A stretch of 64,000 nt of DNA from an uncultured Bacilli bacterium (lineage in GTDB: Bacteria > Bacillota_I > Bacilli_A > RFN20 > CAG-826): NCBI GenBank assembly GCA_934140155.1, contig CAKPBC010000001.1:496001-560000 (forward strand), in the 5' to 3' direction. The notes under the pieces were generated by a model. That model had not been told where the DNA came from and made no database searches. It saw nothing but the letters and a program-made list of their open reading frames with translations. The position numbers were made by a program, and so were the translations under genes. Below, in pieces: positions 52,983 to 60,700 of this stretch. Position 1 is the first letter of the stretch. Each line of letters begins with the position of its first letter.

Positions 52983-54530
52983 TATTGTTTCACAAAATTC
53001 TTTTAATTCAGTTTCTGTTAGTCTAGCTATATAAAAAGCTATTTCTCTTCTAAAAGAATTAAGTAATTTCATATAATCTATATTGTCATTTATATGTGAT
53101 TTTGCATAAGTAATTTTATCTACTAATGTTTTGCAACTCATTGATTTAATAGTGTTAGTGATTACATTCAATTCATCATTTAAATGATCATTAATTTTTA
53201 AAAATTCATTAGGATTATTATAGTAAAAATCGAATATTTTATTAATATAATTGTCACCTTCAGTATTATTATCTTTAATAATTTTGTCTTTATGAATTAT
53301 TCCATAAATAGCTTTTTTTATTGCTTCAAATAAGACACTTATATCATCTTCAAAATTTAATAGAGGAATGCAATAATTCTTTTGGTCTTTATTATTCCAA
53401 TTTAATACTAAAGGTATATCGTTGTATTTGTTTTTTTCTATAATTTCAAATGATTGAGAATTGTATTTAAGTTTTTTTATTAAATAATCAATTAAGTCAT
53501 CACCAGTAATTTCTGATTTTATTAATTTTTTTGTTTTTTCTATTAATTCAAAATCTTTACCTTGACCAATGAATTTGCTTTTTAATATATTTAATATATC
53601 TAATATTTTTTCTTCAATAATATAATATTTATTTTTTTGATTTGCTTTTAAAAATTTGGAATAATATTCTATATCTCTAACTAAAGAAGAAATTTCATCA
53701 GCGATACGAATAATATCTCCATTAAGTGTTAAAGGGTAAGGAAAAAGTAAGTATTTTGTTATATTATTCTTAATGTTTTTATTGCTTTTATTAGTTACAC
53801 AATATCGGCAAATGTTTTTTGCTTTACCTCGATTATCAGTGAAATTTTCACAAATCTTAATAATTTCACAATCGTTATTATTTATAAAGTTGTACTTAGG
53901 TATTTTACAAGTACCGCATGCAAAATTTGAAATAAAGTCTCTCATGAAAAAATACCAAGAATTATTTACGGCAATTTTTTTGTCGGATATTTCAATTACA
54001 TTTGTTCTATCGCAATTAAAAATATAATTTAATTTCAAGATGTTATTGTGATTTGCTCTGGATAAATTAAAATTTTTTGGCAAAACGCTGCTATGTTTAA
54101 TAACAGCATCTATTATATCCCATGAAACATTTGTTTTTAAATCTAGAAGTATTTTGGCGGATAATAAATTGTGCTTATATCCACTATAAAACGAATCCAA
54201 ATAAAAGCCTTTATTTTCAGAAATTAAAGAATTTAGTTTTTCTTCACCGGAATGCCCATAAGGACAGTGCCCAACATCATGCCATAATGCTATTGTCTTA
54301 ATCTTAGTAAGTGATAATGAGTTTACAAACATATCATTATTATTACTTATTAAATGTCTATATATTTTCTCTGCCACATATTCTACATCTTGACTATGGG
54401 AAAGTCTATTGTTGTATTCTTTAGAAAGCGGGAGCATTACCTTTTTTCCAGCCAACAAATCCTTTTCCCTTTTTGGTAATTCAATATTAAAACTTATGTT
54501 TTTAGCTTCGTTGTATCGTTTTTTTGTCAT
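52980..54530 (-). CDS. dGTPase-like HD-domain phosphohydrolase with Cys4 insertion
   Basis: A 516-residue protein. Family signature RLSHSQDVEYVAEKIYRHL (His45) is followed by IALWHDVGHCPYGHSGEEKLN (His84-Asp85, His88, His93), IDAVIKHS and GDIIRIADEISSLVRDIEYY. This is the full HD metal set and layout of deoxyguanosine triphosphate triphosphohydrolases. An insertion at about 200-260 carries two Cys pairs (CGTC, CRYC), probably a zinc knuckle not seen in the classic enzyme. Expected reaction: dNTP to deoxynucleoside plus triphosphate. Relatives protect bacteria against phage by depleting dNTPs. The start at 54530 is set by TAGGAG. A terminated structured RNA lies directly upstream and a sister RNA faces its 3' end. 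Confidence 0.82.
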   Translation of the reverse strand: MTKKRYNEAKNISFNIELPKREKDLLAGKKVMLPLSKEYNNRLSHSQDVEYVAEKIYRHLISNNNDMFVNSLSLTKIKTIALWHDVGHCPYGHSGEEKLNSLISENKGFYLDSFYSGYKHNLLSAKILLDLKTNVSWDIIDAVIKHSSVLPKNFNLSRANHNNILKLNYIFNCDRTNVIEISDKKIAVNNSWYFFMRDFISNFACGTCKIPKYNFINNNDCEIIKICENFTDNRGKAKNICRYCVTNKSNKNIKNNITKYLLFPYPLTLNGDIIRIADEISSLVRDIEYYSKFLKANQKNKYYIIEEKILDILNILKSKFIGQGKDFELIEKTKKLIKSEITGDDLIDYLIKKLKYNSQSFEIIEKNKYNDIPLVLNWNNKDQKNYCIPLLNFEDDISVLFEAIKKAIYGIIHKDKIIKDNNTEGDNYINKIFDFYYNNPNEFLKINDHLNDELNVITNTIKSMSCKTLVDKITYAKSHINDNIDYMKLLNSFRREIAFYIARLTETELKEFCETI

Positions 54531-54548
54531 TGTTTTTCTCCTAATAAT

Positions 54549-54571
54549 AAAAAAGCTGCACGTAATGCAGC
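54549..54571 (-). terminator. Terminator between RNA copy 2 and the HD start codon
   Basis: GCTGCA and TGCAGC (54571-54555 on the minus strand) form a 6-bp stem over TTACG, followed by six U (54554-54549). Transcripts must read through it to express the HD gene from the mapped promoter. Confidence 0.85.
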
Positions 54572-54660
54572 AAAACAAATATTAAACTTCCACGAAGTTT
54601 ATCCGACATCCCATAATAAATATGAAACCGCTTTTTCAAAGCTTAGCGCCTCTCAACGCA
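54549..54660 (-). ncRNA. Structured RNA copy 2, terminated leader of the HD gene
   Basis: On the minus strand a promoter with -35 TTGCAA (54693-54688), 16-base spacer and -10 TATAAT (54671-54666) precedes a transcript starting near 54659. Hairpin A is GCTTT/AAAGC (54642-54630), hairpin B TTTCATA/TATGGGA (54627-54609), hairpin C TAAACTTC/GAAGTTTA (54601-54583), then a terminator stem with six U (54571-54549). It shares the 31-base core with copy 1. The HD gene's ribosome site begins a few bases after the terminator. It could be a riboswitch-like attenuator, a trans-acting RNA, or a type III toxin-antitoxin-style RNA; the sequence does not decide. Confidence 0.68.
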
Positions 54661-54720
54661 TTTTCATTATATCACAAATAGTTTCGTTTGCAATAAGGAG
54701 GGTGAAAATAATTCTAAAAA

Positions 54721-54761
54721 AAATCACAAAATGTAATTAAAAAATCACAAAATGTAATTAA
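54721..54761 (+). repeat. Two tandem 21-bp repeats upstream of the 54813 gene
   Basis: AAATCACAAAATGTAATTAA occurs at 54721-54740 and again at 54742-54761, a 21-bp period (two helical turns). Each unit contains the near-dyad TCACA/TGTAA. A plausible promoter for the small gene follows (TTGTTT near 54766 and TAAAAT, 17-base spacer), so this may be an operator. Confidence 0.5.
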
Positions 54762-54812
54762 TTATTTGTTTTATATAAGAAAATGCTTTAAAATAATAAA
54801 CGGTGATTGGTA

Positions 54813-55157
54813 ATGAAAGATTATGAAGAATGGAAACAATATAATAAAGAATTAGATACCTCTAATCCTTTTTCGAGTAAATACATAACTAATGACGGAG
54901 ATATGTTTTATATTGAGCCAGTATTTTACACAATGTTATCTTCTTTTAAAGAACATCATCCTCAAAAAATTGATGATATATTAAAAGAAATGGATCGTGT
55001 GGTAAAAGTAAATCATAAAGTTGTTTTTACTGGTAATTATGATCATCCATTAACAATTAATATTGATGATTATGTTGTGCTTGAAATATTTGATATTACC
55101 AATAAATTGGGAATATTTGTTGAGGATAAGTCGCGTGGTTCAGATTACGGCGATTAG
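54813..55157 (+). CDS. Small acidic protein of unknown function
   Basis: A 114-residue soluble protein with no signal, membrane segment or recognised motif. It is rich in Asp, Tyr and Lys. A helical-looking middle (KIDDILKEMDRVVKVNHK) is followed by strands (KVVFTGNYDHPLTINIDDYVVLEIF). The ATG at 54813 follows GGTGA; an in-frame TTG six bases upstream is less likely. It lies 12 bases before the UDP-glucose-dehydrogenase-like gene, so the two are probably co-transcribed. Confidence 0.65.
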   Translation: MKDYEEWKQYNKELDTSNPFSSKYITNDGDMFYIEPVFYTMLSSFKEHHPQKIDDILKEMDRVVKVNHKVVFTGNYDHPLTINIDDYVVLEIFDITNKLGIFVEDKSRGSDYGD

Positions 55158-55169
55158 TTAGGAATTTAT

Positions 55170-56462
55170 ATGAGGGTTGGAGTTATAGGTATTAGTGATA
55201 AATCATTAGCTAATGCAACAAGTTTTGCTATTTTTGGGCATGATGTGTTAGTTTATGATGATAATGAAGAAAAAATTAAATTATTTAATAAAAATATATT
55301 CAATATTGATAATAAACAAATAAAAACATTACTTTTTGAAAATAAAAACAGGATAAGTTTTGTAGATTCATTAAGTAATTTATCTAAAGTAGAAGTAATA
55401 GTTTTTACATATGATATTGAAAATAACGAGAATTATAAAGCATTTACAAAATTGTTTTTAAAGATTATTGATTATATAAGAGGAGAATGCGTCTTTTTAT
55501 TTAAAAATAAGATGCCAGTAGGTACTAGTGAAAAATTTGAGAAGTATTTACGTGATGTTAATAATCAAAAAATTCACGTAGCCTATCAAATGGAAAATTT
55601 ATTAACCAATGATATTTTATCAGAGATAATTTCTCCTACATTTTTAGTTGTCGGAACATCATCTAAAAATGCTCATTTAACAATTAATTTTTTATATGAA
55701 TATTATTTAAAAAGAAACATTTTTATTTATTTTACCTCATTAAGATGTGCAGAACTTATGCGTATTGCGGTTATGGATTTTCTTTTAATAAGAAACAGTT
55801 TTTTGTACGAAATTAACGGAATCTCTCAAAAATTAAAAATTGATGGCAACGAATTCATGAATTGTTTTAGAAAAATCTTATTAACGACAAGTACTTTAAA
55901 AAGTAATGAATTAGGATTAGATGGCCCAGATTTTAATGTCATAAATTTAAACGCACAATTGCCCAAATCCATGCGCTTAAAAATGCTTGATTCTGTAATG
56001 GATGTTAAAAATGATTTTGTCATTAATATAGTTAATAATGTTAAAAGTCGATTTGAAGACTTATCAAATATTAATATTGGAATAATTGGATTATCTTATT
56101 ATGGTGGTGTAAGTAATGTTAATAATGCGATGACGATTAATCTTGTTAATGCTTTATTATCATTAGGAACTATTGTGTATTGCTTTGATCCAAGAGCAGA
56201 ACTAGATTTTAAACAAAATATAAAATCAAATCGAAGATTGCGTTATTTATCAACATTAAAAGCATTACTTAAAAAAGTTGATTGTGTAGTGATAATGAAC
56301 AAGATAGAAGATATTGAAAATCTAAAAGAAGATTTTATTTATACTAATATGCCACGTAATAAAGTTGTTTTTGACCCATATAATTTCTTTGATAATTATA
56401 ATTTTCAAAAGATTGAATATCATTCTACTTTAGGCAAAAAGATAATTACCTATAGTGATTAA
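55170..56462 (+). CDS. Degenerate UDP-glucose/GDP-mannose dehydrogenase homologue
   Basis: A 430-residue protein with the three-domain UDP-sugar dehydrogenase layout. The N-terminal Rossmann start MRVGVIGISDKSLANA has lost the usual glycines after the first GXG. The central helix region RCAELMRIAVMDFLLIRNSF matches AEL..K..N..LA.KISF but with the conserved Lys and Asn changed. AQLPKS stands where the catalytic Cys motif SCFPKD is expected. The C-terminal NIGIIGLSYYGGVSNVNNAMTI keeps the family fold (GLAFK..TDD.R). The catalytic Cys appears to be Gln, so oxidation of UDP-glucose is unlikely. It may be structural, binding or regulatory. Confidence 0.75.
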   Translation: MRVGVIGISDKSLANATSFAIFGHDVLVYDDNEEKIKLFNKNIFNIDNKQIKTLLFENKNRISFVDSLSNLSKVEVIVFTYDIENNENYKAFTKLFLKIIDYIRGECVFLFKNKMPVGTSEKFEKYLRDVNNQKIHVAYQMENLLTNDILSEIISPTFLVVGTSSKNAHLTINFLYEYYLKRNIFIYFTSLRCAELMRIAVMDFLLIRNSFLYEINGISQKLKIDGNEFMNCFRKILLTTSTLKSNELGLDGPDFNVINLNAQLPKSMRLKMLDSVMDVKNDFVINIVNNVKSRFEDLSNINIGIIGLSYYGGVSNVNNAMTINLVNALLSLGTIVYCFDPRAELDFKQNIKSNRRLRYLSTLKALLKKVDCVVIMNKIEDIENLKEDFIYTNMPRNKVVFDPYNFFDNYNFQKIEYHSTLGKKIITYSD

Positions 56463-56469
56463 GCATATA

Positions 56470-56500
56470 AAAACACCGCCTAGACCAAGCGGTGTTTTGT
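56470..56500. terminator. Bidirectional terminator
   Basis: AAAACACCGC (56470-56479) and GCGGTGTTTT (56489-56498) form a perfect 10-bp stem over 9 bases, with T- and A-rich flanks. It lies between the convergent genes ending at 56462 and 56506. Confidence 0.9.
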
Positions 56501-56505
56501 CTTTA

Positions 56506-57498
56506 TTATTTACTTTGTGATTGTTGATATGGGCTAAGTGTTTTAGTTGACATCCACATAACACGCATACCAAGAGTTAACATAAATAGTAGAGGTGCAT
56601 ATCCTGGTAACATAAATCCAACAAGGCATGAGATAAGAGCAGGACATAAAGCCGCTACACCAATCATCTTCATTGTTTCAATGAACTTAATTTCACGGAA
56701 TGGATTCTTTTTACCACGAGTCATAATAAATATAATTAATGACATAAAGAATGATACAGCAATGTTAATAGCGGTATAGATACCAACTTGCGCTAATAAG
56801 TAATTAGATTTAACATTAGAATATCCTTTATCAAAAAATGATTTCCAATTATCTAAATAATGCTCATTGTTATAATTAGACATTACTTCAGTTCCTTCTT
56901 TAAATCCAATATAATTAAGGCTTCTTGTTGAAGAAGGTTTTGCCCAATCAGTAGCGTTTTTAGCGTAAACAATTAAACAAGCACTTTCTTTACCGATAAT
57001 AAAGTGAGATACGATAGGAGTTTTTTCTTCTTCTTTATCACTTTTTGGATTATAAACTTGTTTTAAAATAGCGGTTAATCTAGTTTGTAAATCTTTAGCG
57101 GTTTCATCATAATAGAATACTTTTAAACGTTCGACAATTTTATCTCCATCATTACGACTTGAAATGAATCCTTCATCACCATATGACCAAGTACCAGATT
57201 CAAGAGCAAGAACTTTTTTGGCACTTGCTTTAGTATCTTCATTTGCTTTTACTACAAATTTAATTCCTTTGGTTGATAAGTCATTAGAGAAATCTTTTAA
57301 AGCAATATCGATATTATTTGTATTAGAAGTCAATACAGATGATCCTTTTACACCACTTACACTAACAAGAGTAGGAATAAGCGCAACAATAATTGCTAAT
57401 AAAAATATAATTAAGGCTTCATACCATTTTCTTTTTCTTCCTTCATAGACAGCGGCATTGCTAAACAATGTCTTCCAAACATATTTAAGAGTTTTCAT
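56506..57498 (-). CDS. DUF1189-like multi-pass membrane protein
   Basis: A 330-residue protein. A cytoplasmic N-terminus (YEGRKRKWYEALIIFLLAII) leads into a first helix (about 28-47). An extracellular domain follows (about 50-230), then helices at about 238-262 and 280-312, ending RVMWMSTKTLSPYQQ, which resembles the C-terminus of DUF1189 proteins. The start is divergent from the BusR-like gene. Function unknown; in Bacillota the family is linked to envelope or maltodextrin-related genes without proof. Confidence 0.6.
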   Translation of the reverse strand: MKTLKYVWKTLFSNAAVYEGRKRKWYEALIIFLLAIIVALIPTLVSVSGVKGSSVLTSNTNNIDIALKDFSNDLSTKGIKFVVKANEDTKASAKKVLALESGTWSYGDEGFISSRNDGDKIVERLKVFYYDETAKDLQTRLTAILKQVYNPKSDKEEEKTPIVSHFIIGKESACLIVYAKNATDWAKPSSTRSLNYIGFKEGTEVMSNYNNEHYLDNWKSFFDKGYSNVKSNYLLAQVGIYTAINIAVSFFMSLIIFIMTRGKKNPFREIKFIETMKMIGVAALCPALISCLVGFMLPGYAPLLFMLTLGMRVMWMSTKTLSPYQQSQSK

Positions 57499-57619
57499 GT
57501 TTCATCATCATCCTTTTCAATGACTTATTATATAGTATATAATAAACAATTTCAACCAAGAAAAATTCATTGAAAGTGTATAGTGAAAGTATTTTTTTAG
57601 GCAATGAAAAATTCGTTAT

Positions 57620-57632
57620 AGTATGGTATACT
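57620..57632 (+). promoter_or_regulatory. Palindrome over the -10 region of the BusR-like gene
   Basis: AGTATGGTATACT is a perfect 5-bp dyad around GGT and contains the likely -10 TATACT. It lies 25 bases before the start codon, suggesting autorepression by the GntR-type protein. No strong -35 is visible. Confidence 0.45.
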
Positions 57633-57657
57633 TGTTATGAACATGGAGGTACGTATT

Positions 57658-58278
57658 ATGACAGTTAATCCTCAATATTTATTAATTGCTGAAGATATAG
57701 CAAGAAAAATACAAAATGGAACATATAAAGTTGGGACAATGCTAAAAGGAAGGACTTTACTTTCTGGTGAATACAAAGTATCTTCAGAAACAATAAGAAA
57801 AGCAATAAATGTTTTAGAAGTAGAACAAATTGTTACTGTTAAGCGTGGGGTAGGAATATTTGTTGAATCAAAAGATCGTGTTGATATATTTTTAGATAAG
57901 ATTTCTAATCTTAGTGATACAAAAAGCGAAATGGCTAAATTGACAGAATTATTAGCAAAACGTGATGAAATGAACAAAGAAATTAATACTGCAATTAAAG
58001 ATTTATCAAAAATGCATAATCTATCTAATAACGATAAATTATATTTTGAAGAAATTATCATTAAAGATGATTGTTGGGTAATTAATCAAACAATTGGTGA
58101 TGTATATTTCTATAACTATACTGAGGCCACTATTGTGGCAGTTAAAAGAGGTAACAAACTAATTACTTCTCCAGGTCCAGAGTTTACTTTTATTGCGGGG
58201 GATAAACTTATTATTATTGGTAAGGATGATTTATCTTATCAACGCGCAATAACATATTTAACATATGGAGTAGATTAA
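57658..58278 (+). CDS. BusR-like GntR/RCK_C transcriptional regulator
   Basis: A 206-residue protein. The N-terminal GntR winged helix (about 1-70) has YLLIAEDIARKIQNGTYKVGT and VSSETIRKAINVLEVEQIV. A coiled coil (about 85-115) is followed by an RCK_C/TrkA_C domain (about 120-203; GDVYFYNYTEATIVAVKRGN, FIAGDKLIIIGK). This three-part layout and length match BusR, which binds cyclic di-AMP and represses osmolyte uptake genes in streptococci and lactococci. No osmolyte transporter is adjacent, so the target is unclear. The start is set by GGAGGT at 57645-57650. Confidence 0.82.
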   Translation: MTVNPQYLLIAEDIARKIQNGTYKVGTMLKGRTLLSGEYKVSSETIRKAINVLEVEQIVTVKRGVGIFVESKDRVDIFLDKISNLSDTKSEMAKLTELLAKRDEMNKEINTAIKDLSKMHNLSNNDKLYFEEIIIKDDCWVINQTIGDVYFYNYTEATIVAVKRGNKLITSPGPEFTFIAGDKLIIIGKDDLSYQRAITYLTYGVD

Positions 58279-58305
58279 AAATATTACGTTTTTGCTATAA
58301 ATTAT

Positions 58306-58337
58306 AAAAAAGCATAACTGAAATGTTGTGTTTTTTT
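58306..58337 (+). terminator. Terminator of the BusR-like gene
   Basis: AAAGCATAAC pairs with GTTGTGTTTT (two G-U pairs) over TGAAAT, followed by a T-run (58330-58337). The rest of the 58279-58526 gap is AT-rich with no further feature I can support. Confidence 0.65.
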
Positions 58338-58526
58338 ATGCCAAATATCTGCGTTTTTAATTTAAAAAAAAGATTCATAAATATTTTATTAATAAAAATA
58401 TTTTTTGATAAAAAATTAGGAAATTAATAATATAATTATTAAGAAAATTTATTGGAAAATATTGCTTATGATAGCTTATTGACAATAATATTTTGATACA
58501 TTATTCTTTTTTTAGAGGATTTTAGT

Positions 58527-59240
58527 ATGCTAAGAATTGCTATTGTTGATGATGAAAAAGAAATGACATTAGATTTAAAAAATAATCTATCCACTTTTCT
58601 AACTGAAGAAAAAATGGCGTTTCAAATTGCAACTTTCGATAGCGGTATTTTATTTTTAGAAAATTTTAAATCCGATTTTGATTTGATACTTTTAGATATT
58701 AGTATGCCTGTTTTAGATGGCATTGCCACCGCTAAAGAAATAAGAAAAATTGATAATCAAGTTATGATTGTGTTTGTAACATCACTTGCACAATATGCTA
58801 TAAATGGTTATGAAGTTAATGCTTTTGATTATATATTAAAGCCAATTGATTATTATAATTTTAAATTAAAGATGACTCGTGCGCTACTATTTTTAAAAAA
58901 TAAAAACGATCGTTCTTTTGTGGTTAATTATAAAAATATTATTAAACGTATCGAAATTTCAAAACTCATGTATATAGAAATTTATGATCATCATATTTGT
59001 TTTCATCTTGTAGATGGTGAAAACATTCATGCTTATGGAACTATGAAAACATATATTGAATTGCTAAAAAACGAATCCTTTATGCTATGTAACCAATGCT
59101 ACTTAGTTAATTTAAAATATGTTCAAGAAGTGACCGCGGATTATGTAAAAGTTGATAATACTGAATTAACTTTAGCTAGACCTAGAAGAAAAGAATTTAT
59201 TAGTGCTTTGAATAATTATTTAACAAATGGTGGTAAATAA
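58527..59240 (+). CDS. LytTR-type response regulator (AgrA/VirR-like)
   Basis: A 237-residue protein. The receiver domain (1-120) has acidic pocket Asp8/Asp9, phospho-acceptor Asp57 in LILLDISMPVLDG, and Lys in YILKPIDYY. The LytTR DNA-binding domain (about 130-232) has KRIEISKLMYIEIYDHHICF and NQCYLVNLKYVQEVTADYV. The GHKL kinase gene follows 2 bases later, forming a two-component system. The neighbouring GH3/lipoprotein operon may be its target, but no clear LytTR repeats were found there. Confidence 0.93.
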   Translation: MLRIAIVDDEKEMTLDLKNNLSTFLTEEKMAFQIATFDSGILFLENFKSDFDLILLDISMPVLDGIATAKEIRKIDNQVMIVFVTSLAQYAINGYEVNAFDYILKPIDYYNFKLKMTRALLFLKNKNDRSFVVNYKNIIKRIEISKLMYIEIYDHHICFHLVDGENIHAYGTMKTYIELLKNESFMLCNQCYLVNLKYVQEVTADYVKVDNTELTLARPRRKEFISALNNYLTNGGK

Positions 59241-59242
59241 AA

Positions 59243-60601
59243 ATGGAAATTACAGAATTAGCATTATATAAACCGGTGTTTGTATTAGAAATTCTTTTAG
59301 CTATGCATATGTTTTCTTATAAACTACCAAAAAAGAAAAATAGTATTTTGCGATTTTTATTATCAATCGGAGTAGTCTTGACTTTATCAATAATTTTTCC
59401 ACTTTTTAAAATTAGTTATTCTTGGTGGTTTTCTTCACTAATGTTTTTAACTTTGTTCCTTTTATGTTTTGCTTCTTTATTTTTTGTATATGATGTACCT
59501 TGGTATAAACTATTTTTTATTTCTATTGCCGGTTATACTACACAACATTTCTCTCATGAACTATATGCACTTATAGCTCGATTTTTTGAATTAGCGGATC
59601 CCTCAACTTTGGGAATGTATGGTGATAAAATTATTGATTTAAGTGATCCAGGCATAAGAGTTATTCAAGTAATGACGTATTTAGAAGTTCATTTTGTTGT
59701 ATATTTAGTTTTCTTTTTTGTTTTTAGAAAAAAAATATCAAATTATGAAATACGAATTGATAATAAGTCATTATTATTAATTGCATCGTTAATTTTGCTT
59801 ATCAATATCATTCTAAGTTCAATTATCACATACTTGCACATGGAATATAATCGTGTTTATTATGTTGTAATTGGCATTTATAACTTATTGAGCTGTTTAA
59901 TGGTTTTATACTTACAATTTTTCGTTATGGACAATCGTAGATTAAAAAACGAATTAGAAATAACATCACAATTATTTCATCAATCAAAAATTCGTTATCA
60001 AGATAATAAAAAGAATGTGGATTTAATTAATTTAAAATGTCATGATTTGAAACATCAAATTCGTGAACATACAGCAAAAGGTAACATAACTAAAGATACT
60101 ATTAATGAATTAGAAGAAATTATTAACATTTATGACTCTAATGTACGTACCGGTAATGAAGCTTTAGACTTAATTCTTACTGAAAAAAGTTTATTATGTC
60201 AAAAAGCTAATATTAAGTTATCATGTTTAGCGGATTGTTCTAAGTTAGGCTTTATTGTTGATTCGGATTTATATTGTTTATTTGGAAATGCTATCGACAA
60301 TGCTGTTGAAGCAGTGATGAAGATACAAGATAATAGCAAAAGACAAATTAATTTAATTGTACGTAACGTTTATTCTTTGGTTTCAATAAGTATTGAAAAT
60401 TATTATACTGGTGAACTAATCATTGGTAAAGATAATTTACCTATAACTACAAAAAGTAATAAAGATTATCATGGCTTTGGTATGAAATCAATCAAGATGA
60501 TTGTGGATAAATATCATGGTGATTTAAAAATTACTAAACGTGATGATATATTTTCTTTAGCCATTCTTTTCCCTAGCCAAGAGAAAGTGGATAATCCTTA
60601 A
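59243..60601 (+). CDS. GHKL sensor histidine kinase (AgrC-like)
   Basis: A 452-residue protein with about six predicted membrane helices in the first 230 residues. The dimerisation/phospho-acceptor segment is LINLKCHDLKHQIREH (about 263-278). The GHKL ATPase part has LYCLFGNAIDNAVEAVMK (N box) and HGFGMKSIKMIVDKYHGDL (G box). The lack of a large external loop suggests sensing within the membrane. It is paired with the LytTR regulator encoded just upstream. Confidence 0.92.
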   Translation: MEITELALYKPVFVLEILLAMHMFSYKLPKKKNSILRFLLSIGVVLTLSIIFPLFKISYSWWFSSLMFLTLFLLCFASLFFVYDVPWYKLFFISIAGYTTQHFSHELYALIARFFELADPSTLGMYGDKIIDLSDPGIRVIQVMTYLEVHFVVYLVFFFVFRKKISNYEIRIDNKSLLLIASLILLINIILSSIITYLHMEYNRVYYVVIGIYNLLSCLMVLYLQFFVMDNRRLKNELEITSQLFHQSKIRYQDNKKNVDLINLKCHDLKHQIREHTAKGNITKDTINELEEIINIYDSNVRTGNEALDLILTEKSLLCQKANIKLSCLADCSKLGFIVDSDLYCLFGNAIDNAVEAVMKIQDNSKRQINLIVRNVYSLVSISIENYYTGELIIGKDNLPITTKSNKDYHGFGMKSIKMIVDKYHGDLKITKRDDIFSLAILFPSQEKVDNP

Positions 60602-60700
60602 TAAACAAAATAAGTGGAAATTTTAACATAATCAGTGAGTGTTATTCCTATTCTAACCGCTTTCATTTATTGTATCAGTGTATGAAAGGAATTTTTTGCT

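Noticed and set aside
52867..54660. The two RNA copies as terminal inverted repeats of a mobile cassette
   Set aside because: They are inverted around the HD gene, but similarity is confined to 31 internal bases, hairpins differ in sequence while keeping pairing, and no transposase or target duplication is visible. Not fully excluded.
52867..54693. Retron-type RNA
   Set aside because: No reverse transcriptase gene lies in or near the unit, and neither RNA shows the inverted a1/a2 ends expected of an msr-msd.
60602..60700. LytTR binding sites before the right-hand lipoprotein gene
   Set aside because: ATCAGTG occurs twice but 43 bp apart and does not match the usual 21-22-bp LytTR repeat spacing.
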